From contig CADCPM010000023.1 of assembly GCA_902803315.1 (NCBI GenBank), positions 1 through 64,000 on the forward strand: a DNA stretch of 64,000 bases. The letters are read 5' to 3'. The position numbers and the translations under genes are program-made. Below the pieces are notes generated by a model. It saw only the letters and a list, made by a program, of their open reading frames with translations. It had not been told where the DNA came from and made no database searches. Of this stretch, positions 34,039-42,894 are shown one piece after another; position 1 is the stretch's first letter, and every line of letters starts with the position of its first letter. The stretch comes from an uncultured Coriobacteriaceae bacterium. GTDB lineage: Bacteria > Actinomycetota > Coriobacteriia > Coriobacteriales > Atopobiaceae.

Positions 34039-36627
34039 CTACCTCGCGGACGGGCCGCCCCTGCGGTAGGGGCGCGGGAAGGACTGCGCCGCGCCCCCGT
34101 AGCGCGCGGAGGGGGCCTTCGCGTCCCTCCTCACCAGCACCACCCGGATCGCCTCGGCGCGCCTGCCCTGACCGACCGTGCCGGCGACCCCGCCGCGCGC
34201 CCAGCCGAGCCAGCCCCTGTTGGCCACGTGCGCTCTGCACGACACGCCGCCGCCCATGTTGGCCGCGACGCCGAGCGAGAGGGCCTCCAGGCGCAGGGCC
34301 CGGCCCGTCGTGCCGCCGACGGCGCCGTCGCGCGCCGCGGCGCGCCAGCCGAGGTTCTGCACGTGGGCGCGGTAGGAGGCCGACGCCCGGGGACTCTCGG
34401 TGGAGATGCTGAGCGCCGCCGAGGCCGCGGAGGCGTTGGTGTTGGCGGTGGCGCGCACGCGGCCGACCACGGAGTGGGCGGTGGCGGGCCTAAGGCCGGG
34501 GAAGGTCACCGTGCCGTCGGCGCCGAGGGCCCTCCAGGTCCTGCCCCCGTCGGCGCTGTACTCGCAGCCCGGCTCGCCGTGCACCGATATCGAGGTGGCG
34601 GTGGCGGATCTCAGCCTCGGCGCGGCGGGGGCGGCGGGCGTCGACTTGGCGATGGCGAACTCCACCTCCGCCGCGACGCCTGCGTACTCGCCTGTGCCCA
34701 CCATGCGCACCTTCGCCTTCCTGCCGCCGGACGTGGCGCTCACGTTGTCCTCGTACTCCAGGCGGTAGTCGGCGCCCTCCCTGAGGGGCTGGCCCTCGGG
34801 GCCCGTGACCGTGGGCCTGGGCTCGTGGGGCCTGCCTGTGTACACGTAGCTGGCCGCGACGCCCGTGACGCCGCCGAAGCGTGTCGGCCGCCACTGAGCG
34901 AAGAGCGTGACGTCGGCCTCGCCCATCGTGAGCGTCGCCCGGTCCGCGTAGGCGTCGCCTCCGCCCTGGGCCTGCGTGTCCCACCCGGCGAACGCGTAGC
35001 CCTCCCGCGCGAAGCCGCAAGCGGGGAGGGTGTAGGGGGCCTGCTCAACCACGTAGTCGGAGGCCGCCATCGTCCCCGTGGCCCGGTCCGCGTTCTTGTC
35101 GAACGAGACCCTGTGCGCGTGCGCGCCGCACGCGCACTCGCTGGTCGTGCCGAAGTCGTGGTCGTGCTCGATCGGCTTGCCGCTCTGGTCGCTTCGGACG
35201 TAGAGGCACTGCGTGCACCCCTCCACGTGGTGCAATCTGTCGGCCGTGGGCCTGAGCGTTGCGGTCGAGTCACCGCCGGCGTCTTTGTGTTCGCAGGGGC
35301 CTATCTGCGCCCAAAGGTCGCGGCAGCTGGGTACGCGCTGGGCCGCCGTGCTGATGGCGGCGCCCGCGCCTCCCGCCTGGGCGCCGTGCAGGACCTTGGC
35401 CACGTCGTAGAGTCCGATTGTGCCGGAGGCGTCCGAGCCGCTGCCGTGCCCGATGGCCTGGGCGGCGCTGCCACCAATGGGCTCGCCTGCCTGCGCGGTG
35501 ACCGTGCCGCCGTCGATGGTGACCTTGCGGCCCGCGCCGCCGAGGCCATAAGCTCTAAGACCGCCGCCGATGCCGGCGCCGCCCTCCCCGCCGGTGGCCG
35601 TCACCGTGGCACCGCCGCCGATCGTGACCTCGGCGCCGTCTCCAGACTGTCCGCCACCGATGCCGGCGCCGCGATTGCCGCCGTTTGCCGTTACGGCGGT
35701 ATTCTTTCCGCGGACGAGCACGGTGCCGCCGTCGTTCTTGAAGCCGCCGCCGATGCCTGCAGCATACTCGCCTCCCTGAGCGACGGTCCTGGCGCCGTAG
35801 GCGTTGAACGTGCCGGCCTTCTCGCCCTCGTTTCCGCCGATGCCGGCGCTGTGAGCGGTATCTTCGCCCGTCGCTCGGAGCTCGCCTGTGTGTTCCGCCT
35901 GGCCGTACACGCTCAGCGTGCTGCCTTTGGCGTTGTGGACGCCCTTTTGCGCGATGAGGTTCGCTCCGTCGCAGAGGATGAGGTGCGCGTGGCCCTGGAT
36001 CTCGACGCGCTTGGTGGCGACGACCTGGCTCTGCACGACGTACCAGCCGTTCGCGAGGGTAATGGTCGCGTCACCCTCAGGCTCGGCATCGATGAGCGTG
36101 TATTGGTCGCGGGTCGCGGGCTGGCCGCTCTCGTCGATGTAGGTCACGGCGTTCTGGGCATCCTGGGCGGTAAAAACGACGGCATCGTCCTCGCTTGCGG
36201 CTGTGAGCGCGACCGCTTCTGCGCTTGCGATCGCATCCTTTTCCGCCTCCGCGACTGCGGGTTCATCCGCATCCGCTTCCGCGGCCGCGGCCTGATCCGT
36301 TTGGGAGGGGGTGTTCTCTTTTTTGTCTACCTCGTTGGGGGTATCGTCGGTCGTGCCGTCAGGCTGCGGCGACGTGCCCTGGCCTCTCTGCGTGGGCGAG
36401 GCCTTCTCCTCGGCGGCCGCTTCCTGCTCCTTCGCAACCTCGGCCGGCGACTCGCCCCGGCCCGCGTCGACGCCCGCCTCCTGCGCGATTTCCGCCGGCA
36501 GCGACGTGCCAGCGAGCTGCAGCGCGAGCAGCGCGCTCACCGCCCATGCCGACGCCGCCCTCGGCAGTGCCCTTCCGCCCTTTTGCCCTTGCCCATGCTC
36601 TCTCCCTTGCGATCGGCCCGTCCGCAT
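34039..36627 (-). CDS. Large secreted cell-surface protein with GIGGG repeats and ChW repeats
   Basis: The protein has 862 residues: an N-terminal signal-like segment (ALPRAASAWAVSALLALQLA), an acidic Ala/Glu spacer to about 170, then a glycine-rich region (about 260-400) with repeated GAGIGGG units like a beta-helix. Next come a Listeria-Bacteroides (Flg_new) repeat (GYAFAGWDTQ to LFAQW), Ig/FN3-like domains, and two ChW repeats (751-787 and 796-832; LGWRAAARDG, RGWLGWARGG). The tail is Arg-rich without LPXTG. G+C is much higher than around it and codon use differs, suggesting acquisition. Its role may be adhesion. The start is uncertain; no strong ribosome site is seen. Confidence 0.75.
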   Translation of the reverse strand: MRTGRSQGREHGQGQKGGRALPRAASAWAVSALLALQLAGTSLPAEIAQEAGVDAGRGESPAEVAKEQEAAAEEKASPTQRGQGTSPQPDGTTDDTPNEVDKKENTPSQTDQAAAAEADADEPAVAEAEKDAIASAEAVALTAASEDDAVVFTAQDAQNAVTYIDESGQPATRDQYTLIDAEPEGDATITLANGWYVVQSQVVATKRVEIQGHAHLILCDGANLIAQKGVHNAKGSTLSVYGQAEHTGELRATGEDTAHSAGIGGNEGEKAGTFNAYGARTVAQGGEYAAGIGGGFKNDGGTVLVRGKNTAVTANGGNRGAGIGGGQSGDGAEVTIGGGATVTATGGEGGAGIGGGLRAYGLGGAGRKVTIDGGTVTAQAGEPIGGSAAQAIGHGSGSDASGTIGLYDVAKVLHGAQAGGAGAAISTAAQRVPSCRDLWAQIGPCEHKDAGGDSTATLRPTADRLHHVEGCTQCLYVRSDQSGKPIEHDHDFGTTSECACGAHAHRVSFDKNADRATGTMAASDYVVEQAPYTLPACGFAREGYAFAGWDTQAQGGGDAYADRATLTMGEADVTLFAQWRPTRFGGVTGVAASYVYTGRPHEPRPTVTGPEGQPLREGADYRLEYEDNVSATSGGRKAKVRMVGTGEYAGVAAEVEFAIAKSTPAAPAAPRLRSATATSISVHGEPGCEYSADGGRTWRALGADGTVTFPGLRPATAHSVVGRVRATANTNASAASAALSISTESPRASASYRAHVQNLGWRAAARDGAVGGTTGRALRLEALSLGVAANMGGGVSCRAHVANRGWLGWARGGVAGTVGQGRRAEAIRVVLVRRDAKAPSARYGGAAQSFPRPYRRGGPSAR

Positions 36628-37193
36628 CTAATGTAGCACGCCGGAGACCGGGGTGAGGGCGTCCCCTTCGGGGGAGCGTCCCTGTGTGGCAGGTGGCTTT
36701 CCAGCCAGCTTTGGGGCCGAAGGAGACGGTTTGTCCTCGACTTGCGAAAATGTCACCCGGCCCTGTCCCGCGGGTGACGCCCACGCAAGGCAGCGCCAGG
36801 CGCCGAGACCGGACGTCGAGGGCCAAAACCCGAACAAACGACAGAAAGGGTGGCTGATTCGGCGCAAAGTGCCGCTTGTTCGGTTTTGGTCTGAGCGAAA
36901 ACCGAACAAGCGGCATCTTGGATCCATTTATTGCCGCGAGATGCCGTTTGTTCGGTTTTAGGGGGCTTCTGGAAGGTGCCGGCGGGGGCCAAAACCCGAA
37001 CAAACGGAAAAATTCGAGGCGAGGACGGCCCAAAACGCCGTTTGTTCGGATTTTGGCGAAACGAAAACCGAACAAACGGCATTTCGCGGCAAATCTCAGC
37101 GAAAAACGCCGTTTGTTCGGATTCGAGCAATCGTTGTGGGGTGATACCTTCGCCAGTCGACGACACCAAAGGGTAGCCCCTTTGGCCCGGTTG
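36628..37193. repeat. Gene-free region with eight alternating inverted GTTTGTTCGG boxes
   Basis: These 566 bases lie upstream of the surface-protein gene and downstream of the enoate-reductase gene. From 36823 to 37124 there are eight copies of a 17-20 nt box, (T)GCCGTTTGTTCGG(A/T)TTT(TGG), at about 36823(-), 36870(+), 36898(-), 36942(+), 36989(-), 37037(+), 37064(-) and 37108(+). Orientation alternates strictly, so neighbouring boxes can pair as hairpins. Variants are CTTGTTCGG in boxes 2-3 and an extra G in boxes 1 and 5. A separate G+C hairpin (GGGCGTCCCCTTCGGGGGAGC) lies at 36657-36680. Function unknown. Confidence 0.85.
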
Positions 37194-39143
37194 CTACACG
37201 GCGAGTCCCGCGGTGTAGGCCTCCTTGCCGGCAACCAGCGCGTTGCCAGCCTTTATGGCGCTGCCGATTACCTGGACGTCGTCGCAAACCTTGCGGGCGG
37301 CGTCCTCCAGCGGATTGTGGGCGCGATAGCCAAAGCCGCTCACAACCTGCGCGGCAGGCAGCTTGTGCTCGCCCTCGGCGTCCGTGTACACCACGCCGTC
37401 GGCCTCGATGGCCTTTACGGTGGCGCCTGTCTTCCAGGTCACGCCGTTTTGCACCATCATCTCGATGAGGCAGACCTTGGTAAACGGCATCATGTCCATG
37501 AGGATGTCGTCCTGCATCTCCAACACCGTTACCGGTACGTGGGGCAGCAGCACCTCCGCGATGTATTCGGCCGTCTCGCAGCCAACCTCGCCGCCGCCGC
37601 ACACCACGATGGGGGCATCCTTAACCTCAACCTTGCCCAGCAGCACATCCTCTGCGGTTGCGACATTGGGCCCGTCGATGCCGGGTACGGGCGGAACGAG
37701 CGGCTTGGCTCCCGTGGCAACGATAATTGCGTCGGGCGCGAACGCCGCGATGGCGGCCTCGTCCACCTCGATGCCCAGGTGCACGGGCACCTCAAGCTCC
37801 TCGAGGCTCTTGCGCAGGCTGCTCACAAAGGTGGAGAGCTCGCCCTTGCCCACAGGGAATGCGGCGGAACGGAATTGGCCTCCAAGGTGGTCCTGCGCCT
37901 CAAAGACCTCTGGCCTATGACCACGCAGGGCGAGCGTCTCGGCGGCAATAAGGCCGGCGGGACCGCCGCCGATGACCATTACGCGCTTGGAGGCGGCAGC
38001 CTTGGCCAAGTCGTTCTCGAACTCACGGCCGCAGCGCGGGTTGACGAGGCAGCCCGCCTGGTCGTCCATGAACAGCGGCATCTCGCAACCCTGCAGGCAA
38101 CCGATGCAGTAGCGAATGGCCTCAAAACGGCCTTCCTTGGCCTTTGTGGGCAAGTACGGGTCGGCAAGCGAGCCGCGGGCCATGCCAATGAAGTCGGCCT
38201 TGCCCATCTTGAGCAACGTGTCGGCCATCTTGGGGTCATTGATGCGGTTGGCCAGGATAACGGGGATGCTCACCAGGTTCTTAACCTGAGCCGCGCGCTC
38301 CATGTTGAGGGCGTGGTCGGTAAACATGGGCGCGATGATCTGGTCTTTGGGGTGCGAGGCATACATGCCGTTGGAGATGTGCAGCGCGTCGAAGCCAATC
38401 TCCTCAAAGTGACGGCAAAGCTCGTAGGTCTCGGCCTCGGTGCGACCGCCCGTAACGAAGTCCATGGACGAGAGGCGCACCTGAATGGGGAAGTCGGTGC
38501 CAACCTGGGCGCGCATGGCTGCCAGGATCTCGTCCACGATGCGCACACGGTTGTCAAAGCAGCCGCCGTACTGGTCCACGCGACGGTTGACGGCGGGGCT
38601 CAGGAACTCGGCCAGTAGGTAGCCGTGGGCACAGTGCAGCTCGATGCCGTCGTAGCCAGCATCCTTGGCGCGGCGCGCGGCCGTGCCAAAGTCTTCGACC
38701 AGCTGGTGAATCTCGTCCACGCTCATCTCGCGCGCCTGGAACTGGCACATGGGGTCCTTGGTTGGGCTGGGGGCAACGGGCGTCTCGCCGCCGTTTGCCG
38801 CAGGAGTGGTTTGACGGCCAGGATGATACATCTGGGCAAAGATCTTGGAGTCGTACTTGTGCACGGCGTCGGTAACACGGCGGCTGCTGGCCACGTGCTC
38901 TTCCTTCCAAAAGCCCGGGATGCGGCTATAGCCCTTGCCTGCCGGCTGCACGCAGTAGTCCTCGGTAATAAGAAGCCCCCAGCCGCCTTTGGCCTTCTCT
39001 TCCATGTAGGCAACGTACTGGTCGGTGATCATGCCGTCGTGGGTGCAGTAGTTCATAACCATGGCGGGAACAACCAGGCGGTTGGGTATCTCGCAGGTGC
39101 CGATTTTCATGGGCGAGAACAGCGTGTCGAGCTTCATGTTCAT
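37194..39143 (-). CDS. NADH:flavin oxidoreductase / 2,4-dienoyl-CoA (enoate) reductase family enzyme
   Basis: The protein has 649 residues with the three-part architecture of Old Yellow Enzyme-like iron-sulfur flavoproteins (FadH, BaiCD, enoate reductase). Residues 5-345 are an FMN barrel (PNRLVVPAMVMNYC, FAQMYHPGRQT, DGIELHCAHGYL). A 4Fe-4S site follows (CIGCLQGCEMPL and then GCLVNPRCGRE). A FAD/NAD(P) domain ends the protein (VMVIGGGPAGLIAAE, VVCGGGEVGCETAEY). It reduces an activated C=C bond; fatty enoyl, bile-acid or plant-derived substrates are known for relatives. It is divergent from a MerR regulator that probably controls it. Confidence 0.88.
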   Translation of the reverse strand: MNMKLDTLFSPMKIGTCEIPNRLVVPAMVMNYCTHDGMITDQYVAYMEEKAKGGWGLLITEDYCVQPAGKGYSRIPGFWKEEHVASSRRVTDAVHKYDSKIFAQMYHPGRQTTPAANGGETPVAPSPTKDPMCQFQAREMSVDEIHQLVEDFGTAARRAKDAGYDGIELHCAHGYLLAEFLSPAVNRRVDQYGGCFDNRVRIVDEILAAMRAQVGTDFPIQVRLSSMDFVTGGRTEAETYELCRHFEEIGFDALHISNGMYASHPKDQIIAPMFTDHALNMERAAQVKNLVSIPVILANRINDPKMADTLLKMGKADFIGMARGSLADPYLPTKAKEGRFEAIRYCIGCLQGCEMPLFMDDQAGCLVNPRCGREFENDLAKAAASKRVMVIGGGPAGLIAAETLALRGHRPEVFEAQDHLGGQFRSAAFPVGKGELSTFVSSLRKSLEELEVPVHLGIEVDEAAIAAFAPDAIIVATGAKPLVPPVPGIDGPNVATAEDVLLGKVEVKDAPIVVCGGGEVGCETAEYIAEVLLPHVPVTVLEMQDDILMDMMPFTKVCLIEMMVQNGVTWKTGATVKAIEADGVVYTDAEGEHKLPAAQVVSGFGYRAHNPLEDAARKVCDDVQVIGSAIKAGNALVAGKEAYTAGLAV

Positions 39144-39247
39144 TCCTCTCTTTAGAACAGGGTCTTAACGAATACAATAGGGGTGGGGGTAACCCCCAGG
39201 TCAATTGCGACGTTTGGGCAACGGGTGGTTTTGGCAGGGGATTGGCA

Positions 39248-40048
39248 GTGCGCTATACGCAAAAGGACGTTTGCAAGGCGTTTGACATAAAGAGGGACAC
39301 GCTTCGCCATTACGAACGCATGGGCATCATTGAGCCGGAGATAGACCCGAACAACGGGTATCGCTATTACGACGACTGGCAGATCAACTTGCTGTGGGAC
39401 GCGAAGCGCTATCAGGCCATGGGGTTTAGCCTTGCCGAGGTGCGCGACATACTGCACGGCGACTCTCTGTTGGATGTGCAGGCACGGGTTGGCCAGCGCG
39501 AAAGCGATTTGCAGGAGGAACTGGCGTATTTGGAGAAGCGCATCTCCATGATTGGCTCCTATCGCGCGCTCTTGGATTCCGTAGATGACCATCTTGGCGC
39601 ATACGTGCTCGAGGAGTCGCCCGCGGTTCGCTTTGTTCCCAGGCGTGAGATGCATGACCTGTTGCTGGGCGACCAGCTTACGGCGTCGGGGGCCTTTGCA
39701 AACGCGCACCAGGCCCTCAGCATTCCTTGCGCGCATTTTCCCAGCATAAGCGACGAGCTTTACTACTGGGGCTTTGCGATGCTCGAGGATTGGTACGATG
39801 AGCTGGGAGGCCCCGATGAGGGGAGCATGACCTTGCCGGCTGGGCCCGCGCTGACCACCTGTGTGGACGCGGGCGAGCGCTGGGGCTTTGGTCTGCATCT
39901 CTTTGACGGTTTGGTCGCTGAGGCACGCCGGCTGGGCAAAGAGCCGCTCGGCATGCTTTGCGGTTATCTGCTTACCAGAACCTACGACAAAGACGGTGGG
40001 TATCACCGCTATGTGGAGGCCATGCTGCCGCTAAAAGCTGACAAGTGA
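39248..40048 (+). CDS. MerR family transcriptional regulator
   Basis: These 266 residues begin with a MerR winged helix (YTQKDVCKAFDIKRDTLRHY, then ERMGIIEPE, NGYRYYDDWQ). A coiled-coil dimer helix follows, and then a ligand-binding domain of about 150 residues with LYYWGFAMLEDWYDEL, similar to GyrI-like effector domains. The GTG at 39248 has GGCAGGGG upstream. It is divergently placed from the flavoenzyme gene and probably senses its substrate. The last codons (GCT GAC AAG TGA) and stop come from a GGGGACAG-family dyad. Confidence 0.85.
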   Translation: MRYTQKDVCKAFDIKRDTLRHYERMGIIEPEIDPNNGYRYYDDWQINLLWDAKRYQAMGFSLAEVRDILHGDSLLDVQARVGQRESDLQEELAYLEKRISMIGSYRALLDSVDDHLGAYVLEESPAVRFVPRREMHDLLLGDQLTASGAFANAHQALSIPCAHFPSISDELYYWGFAMLEDWYDELGGPDEGSMTLPAGPALTTCVDAGERWGFGLHLFDGLVAEARRLGKEPLGMLCGYLLTRTYDKDGGYHRYVEAMLPLKADK

Positions 40049-40064
40049 CCTGTCCCCTTGTCAG
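40033..40064. repeat. GACAAGTGACCTGTCCCCTTGTC dyad at the merR 3' end
   Basis: AGCTGACAAGTGACCTGTCC continues to CCCTTGTCAG. CTGACAAG pairs with CTTGTCAG around TGACCTGTCCCC. It encodes the last residues and the stop codon of the regulator and abuts a long palindromic element. Confidence 0.85.
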
Positions 40065-40065
40065 A

Positions 40066-40184
40066 TGAGTCAAATCCGAGAGAGGACGATGGAAAGCAAG
40101 CCATGCGAGTTTCCGCGCGAAGCGCGGACTGTTCGAGCACGGCGCTTTCCACGTCCCCCTCTCGGATTTGACTCAAGCTTTAGC
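40066..40184. repeat. Long palindromic element, copy 3 (short form)
   Basis: This 119 bp element has near-exact ends: GAGTCAAATCCGAGAGAGG against CCCCCTCTCGGATTTGACTC, then AAGCTTTAGC. Inside are GGAAAGC and GCTTTCC and a small CGCGCGAAGCGCG hairpin. It is the minimal form of the family, with the long middle part of copies 1 and 4 missing. Confidence 0.85.
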
Positions 40185-40195
40185 GTCGACTTCGG

Positions 40196-40765
40196 TTAGC
40201 TGTTCTGCTCGAAGGTCACGCTAGCGTTGCCGGATCCGCAGGCGTCTGCGAGTCCTGTGGGGTCGTCGATCTTGCCTACGCGCTTGTAGCTCCAGTCGCC
40301 GTTGGCAAAGGTGTCGTAAAACAGCACGAGGCAGTCCGAGCCAAACACCATCAGGTCGCCCGTCTCAATCGTTTGCGGCACATACTGCTCGCCGCCGAAC
40401 GCCTCTCCCGTATAGCAGTACTTCTCGTTGCCGTGCAGCTCCTCCATGGTAAGGGTGAGGGGGAGGCGCGAAAGGAGCGCTTGCCCGGTCTCGTTGTTCT
40501 CCACAGTCGCCACGAAGGGCTTGCCGTTGACGGTTACCGTTATTTGCATGGAAGAATCCTCCTTGCTCTTCTGTGCGCCCTCCTTTTTCGTTTGGACGCC
40601 TTCCTCTTGTGGCCGTGCGCTGCTGGAAGTCTGACTCGAAGCGCTTGTTTGCGTCCCCGCGCTTGTTCCAGCGCTTGTTCCCGCATTCGCGCACCCTGCA
40701 ATGGCTAGCGTCAGCAGGGAGCAGGCCCCGCCTATAAATGCCCTTCGGCTCATCTGCGCGCTCAT
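40196..40765 (-). CDS. Tat-exported lipoprotein with a cyclophilin-like fold domain
   Basis: This 189-residue protein has the twin-arginine signal MSAQMSRRAFIGGACSLL, lipobox IAGC, and a Ser/Thr-rich spacer. The domain from about residue 70 has ITVTVNGKPFVATVENNETG, LSRLPLTLTMEEL and DLMVFGSDCLVLFYDTF. This matches the cyclophilin-like fold family (Cyclophil_like2), small proteins often beside flavodoxins and aldo-keto reductases. Function is unknown. It overlaps the upstream flavoprotein gene by ATGA; the same type of domain forms that protein's C-terminus. Confidence 0.75.
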   Translation of the reverse strand: MSAQMSRRAFIGGACSLLTLAIAGCANAGTSAGTSAGTQTSASSQTSSSARPQEEGVQTKKEGAQKSKEDSSMQITVTVNGKPFVATVENNETGQALLSRLPLTLTMEELHGNEKYCYTGEAFGGEQYVPQTIETGDLMVFGSDCLVLFYDTFANGDWSYKRVGKIDDPTGLADACGSGNASVTFEQNS

Positions 40766-41697
40766 GACTGCACTCCTTCGGACTTTGAGGTCGGATTGCA
40801 AACGTAGGGTTCCTCGAGGCTGAGCTCGAAGGTAACGTTTTTCGGCAAGGCCCGCATGCGCTCGTTTGACTCCTTGTTCAAGTGGGCGACGACCATGACG
40901 CGATGCCTTTGTGACTCCGCCTGGCCGCTGTGGAGAATGGCAAACCACCCATCCGCCACGCTTACGTCGCCGTCGCTCCAACCCTGTTGCTTCTCTTTTT
41001 CGTCGAACGTGCCCTCCTTGAGCTCGCAGCAGTAGTCGATGCCGGAGTCCGTTCCCGTTACCGTGAGGGGCAGGCGATTCTTAAGGTCCCGCGCCGCCTG
41101 CGTGTTGTTGAGAGGAGCTCGCACCTCCACCTCGCCCGCGCGAATAACGAGATTGGCCACATTGCGCTCGTTGGGATCCGCGAGCGCCGCCCCCGCCATA
41201 CGGAGCCGCTCGAGCAGCTGGGGCGACTTGTTGTCTGTTCCGGCTGCGGTAAAGATGCCCATGTCTTCCAGATGGAGCCATCCCAGGAAGGAGTGCCTAT
41301 ACGTGTAGATCGCGCCATCGTACACGCAATCGCTTCCCGAGCTTAGGATGAGCGCCGCCTTGGTAAGACGTCGCGGGTAGCTAGGGGCGTAGATGCGGTC
41401 GATGGCGCATTTGAGCTGGCCGGAGAGCCCGTGATAATACACGGGGGAGGCGAGCACAAGCATGTCTGCCTCGTCGAGCGCGGGGTAGATTCGCTGCATG
41501 TCGTCGCGCTGCACGCACGATCGCGGCGTCTTTGCGTGGCAGTGCTCGCAGGCAAGGCAGCCCGCTATGCGCATGCGGCACACATCAAAGACGGTGACGT
41601 CGTGGCCGGCCGACTCGGCGCCCTCGCGATAGGCGGCCACCATGGCGGCGGTGTTGCCGTGGGGTCGTGGGCTTCCGTTTAGGATGACTATCTTCAT
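40762..41697 (-). CDS. Flavoprotein: NAD(P)H-dependent FMN reductase fused to a C-terminal domain
   Basis: These 311 residues begin with KIVILNGSPRPHGNTAAMV, the FMN phosphate loop of the NADPH-dependent FMN reductase/iron-sulfur flavoprotein group, then CLACEHCHAKTPRSCVQRDDM and VLASPVYYHGLSGQLKCAIDR. The cysteine pattern C-x2-C-x2-C-x6-C is that of iron-sulfur flavoproteins. From about residue 195 the sequence changes to a second domain (LPLTVTGTDSGIDYC...DGDVSVADGWFAILHSGQ) that looks like a small beta-barrel, perhaps cyclophilin-like. It is cytoplasmic. The start at ATG 41697 has AGAGAGG upstream. Confidence 0.75.
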   Translation of the reverse strand: MKIVILNGSPRPHGNTAAMVAAYREGAESAGHDVTVFDVCRMRIAGCLACEHCHAKTPRSCVQRDDMQRIYPALDEADMLVLASPVYYHGLSGQLKCAIDRIYAPSYPRRLTKAALILSSGSDCVYDGAIYTYRHSFLGWLHLEDMGIFTAAGTDNKSPQLLERLRMAGAALADPNERNVANLVIRAGEVEVRAPLNNTQAARDLKNRLPLTVTGTDSGIDYCCELKEGTFDEKEKQQGWSDGDVSVADGWFAILHSGQAESQRHRVMVVAHLNKESNERMRALPKNVTFELSLEEPYVCNPTSKSEGVQS

Positions 41698-41803
41698 GCT
41701 GGTACGCCTCTCTGTTAGCGTTTCGTTACTTCTACTGTGCATCATGAGACAAGAGAAAACAAATAGCTATTGCTTCTCTCTTGTCATAACTGCACCGCAT
41801 GTC

Positions 41804-41879
41804 TTGGGGCAAAAGGGGACTGTCCCCTTTTGCCCCAACGGACAAGGGCGTGCAAAGGGGACAGTCCCCTTTTGCACGG
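41804..41879. repeat. Two tandem GGGGACAG-family palindromes
   Basis: The first is TTGGGGCAAAAGGGGA-CTG-TCCCCTTTTGCCCCAA (41804-41838, 16-bp arms). The second is CGTGCAAAGGGGA-CAG with its complement (41849-41879). They lie in the 228-base gap between divergent genes, which otherwise holds only a TATAAT box at 41885-41890. Confidence 0.88.
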
Positions 41880-41925
41880 TTCCGTATAATGGGCAAGAAT
41901 TGTGTGCGTACCTAAGGAGATGGCC

Positions 41926-42894
41926 ATGGCTTCATTGCCCCTTGACTATATGGCGGACATTCTACGCGTGGACCTACGGCACATGGGCTGCTCGCGGATC
42001 ATCCTGCTGGGTGGGGAGGAAAGCATGACTTCTGGCGGCCTGCGGACGGCGCTTGCCAAATGGGGCCTGCAGGTGTTCGTGCCACCCGAGGCAGAGCGTG
42101 CGTGGATTGCCTCCCTCGCGGCCACGCCACCCGATGACTCTGCCACGGCAGACGTCGATCGGTTGAGGGCGCTGCTGGCAGACGGGGTGGAGCACGGCGT
42201 AGAGGCAATCGTTGCCACGAGTGACCGGCTCGCCGCGCTGGTAAACGCATGCGAGCTTTCCGTTCCCACGCTCGCGTACGATTCTTGGGGGAGCGCGGTT
42301 CGGCTGAGGAACGTCGTCTTCGACATGGGCGGGGTTCTGTTTCGATGGGACCCCCTTGCCATGGCGCGTCGCGTGTGCGATAGCGACGACGACGCCCAGC
42401 TCTTGTCACAGGCCGTGTTTGGCTCGTCGGAGTGGGTGTGGCAGGATGCCGGCGCGGTGGACGAGAAGACGGTTGCCTGGACGGCCAAGATGCGCGTTCC
42501 GCGGCGTCTGCATGCGAGCGTAGACAAGCTCGTGTACCACTGGCACGACCATCGCGTCCACATCCCAGGGATGGAGGAGCTTATCCGCGACCTGAAAGAC
42601 GCGGGGTTCGGCATCTATTTGCTTTCCAATGCAGGCGAGTCCTTTGCGCGCTACGAGGCGCAGCTGCCTGCGCGCGAGTGCTTTGACGGCACGGTGGTTT
42701 CGTGCTATGAGCACCTGGTTAAGCCCGACGAGCGTCTCTACCGCATTCTGCTGGAACGCTTTGGGCTTGAGGCGGGGGAGTGCCTGTTCATAGATGACAC
42801 GCTGCGCAACGTATACGGCGCGCGACGCGTGGGCATGCGCGCCCATCACTTTAGCGAGGACGTGGATGCCCTGCGCGCCGCGTTGCTGGGCTAG
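41926..42894 (+). CDS. HAD-family hydrolase fused to an Asp/Glu racemase-like N-terminal domain
   Basis: The protein has 322 residues. From about residue 125 it is a HAD hydrolase of the YihX/epoxide-hydrolase-like group: NVVFDMGGVLFRWDP (nucleophile Asp), IYLLSNAGESF, KPDERLYRILLERF, and CLFIDDTLRNVYGA. The first 120 residues (LRHMGCSRIILLGGEESM, VEAIVATSDRLA) recall part of an aspartate/glutamate racemase. Relatives dephosphorylate small sugar phosphates. ATG 41926 is preferred because AAGGAGA sits 5 nt upstream. A TATAAT box lies 36 bases upstream of the start. Confidence 0.75.
   Translation: MASLPLDYMADILRVDLRHMGCSRIILLGGEESMTSGGLRTALAKWGLQVFVPPEAERAWIASLAATPPDDSATADVDRLRALLADGVEHGVEAIVATSDRLAALVNACELSVPTLAYDSWGSAVRLRNVVFDMGGVLFRWDPLAMARRVCDSDDDAQLLSQAVFGSSEWVWQDAGAVDEKTVAWTAKMRVPRRLHASVDKLVYHWHDHRVHIPGMEELIRDLKDAGFGIYLLSNAGESFARYEAQLPARECFDGTVVSCYEHLVKPDERLYRILLERFGLEAGECLFIDDTLRNVYGARRVGMRAHHFSEDVDALRAALLG

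Noticed and set aside
36823-37124. CRISPR array
   Set aside because: The repeats alternate in orientation, are short, and the intervals vary from about 5 to 30 bp. CRISPR repeats are direct and evenly spaced, and no cas gene is present.
37194-38618. Long open frame on the plus strand opposite the enoate reductase
   Set aside because: It mirrors a well-identified gene in a high-G+C region, has no ribosome site and no family pattern. The same applies to long frames opposite cbiP, cbiGH, GH32, the surface protein and the EAL gene.
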